From assembly GCA_905221605.1 (NCBI GenBank), contig CAJNDS010002229.1, positions 122,001 through 186,000 on the forward strand: a DNA stretch of 64,000 nucleotides, in the 5' to 3' direction. Position numbers and translations under genes: made by a program. The DNA comes from Symbiodinium natans. Lineage: Eukaryota; Sar; Dinophyceae; Suessiales; Symbiodiniaceae. The notes beneath the pieces were generated by a model. That model had not been told where the DNA came from, searched no databases, and saw only the letters and a list, made by a program, of their open reading frames with translations. Of this stretch, positions 63,936-64,000 are shown piece after piece (the first letter of the stretch is position 1; each line of letters starts with the position of its first letter).

Positions 63936-64000
63936 GGCGGTTCACCAGTACCAAATGTTCTTAGAGAATGTCTCTGAAAGTTTGGTACTGTTGAACCGCC
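63936..64000. mobile_element. Palindromic TIR element at window end
   Basis: GGCGGTTCACCAGTACCAAA ... TTTGGTACTGTTGAACCGCC forms a near-perfect hairpin. It may be complete or may continue outside the window. Confidence 0.55.

Overview
The window looks like nuclear DNA of a dinoflagellate. Evidence: coding sequence is cut into many small exons; the splice donors I could align are a mix of GT, GC and GA, and nearly every acceptor is AG followed by G, a pattern reported for dinoflagellates; TTTAGGG, the telomere repeat known from dinoflagellates, is scattered all along the window; and every cellular exon I could support lies on the minus strand, as expected of one-directional gene arrays. No rRNA, tRNA or CRISPR array was seen. 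Genus cannot be named from the sequence. Layout: 1-2.5 kb holds only short telomere-like repeats and one small hairpin element. From 2.5 to 6.7 kb are minus-strand exons of unidentified gene(s). From 7,648 to 21,035 (minus) is one almost fully resolved gene, gamma-tubulin complex component 2 (GCP2/Spc97 family), about 12 exons, with an added N-terminal beta-trefoil-like region. Three of its introns consist of copies of one short terminal-inverted-repeat element (an introner). One introner copy is itself split by an intact, very young Ty1/copia-type LTR retrotransposon (11,455-20,393, plus strand, 5-bp target duplication CTTTT). Its single gag-pol ORF carries gag with a CCCH zinc finger, protease, a 2OG-Fe(II)-oxygenase-like segment, DD35E integrase, reverse transcriptase and RNase H. 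From 21.3 to 55.7 kb the minus strand carries further exon series from at least seven probable genes, most not identified. One contains a P-loop exon and a DGIDEA-type Walker B exon of a NACHT/STAND NTPase; another has weak similarity to RelA/SpoT-like proteins. Introns and spacers are packed with TTTAGGG arrays, hairpin MITE-like elements of several families (some with clear 4- or 8-bp target duplications and some directly abutting exons), microsatellites and homopolymer runs. From 56.5 to 63.7 kb there are three different satellite arrays in a row: a 9-bp GATAGTTTA palindromic array with a roughly 350-bp higher-order unit, a roughly 59-bp array, and a roughly 88-bp array of about 35 units. 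Two TIR elements close the window. The exon models were read by eye from codon sense, splice sites and family similarity; coordinates of unidentified exons are approximate.
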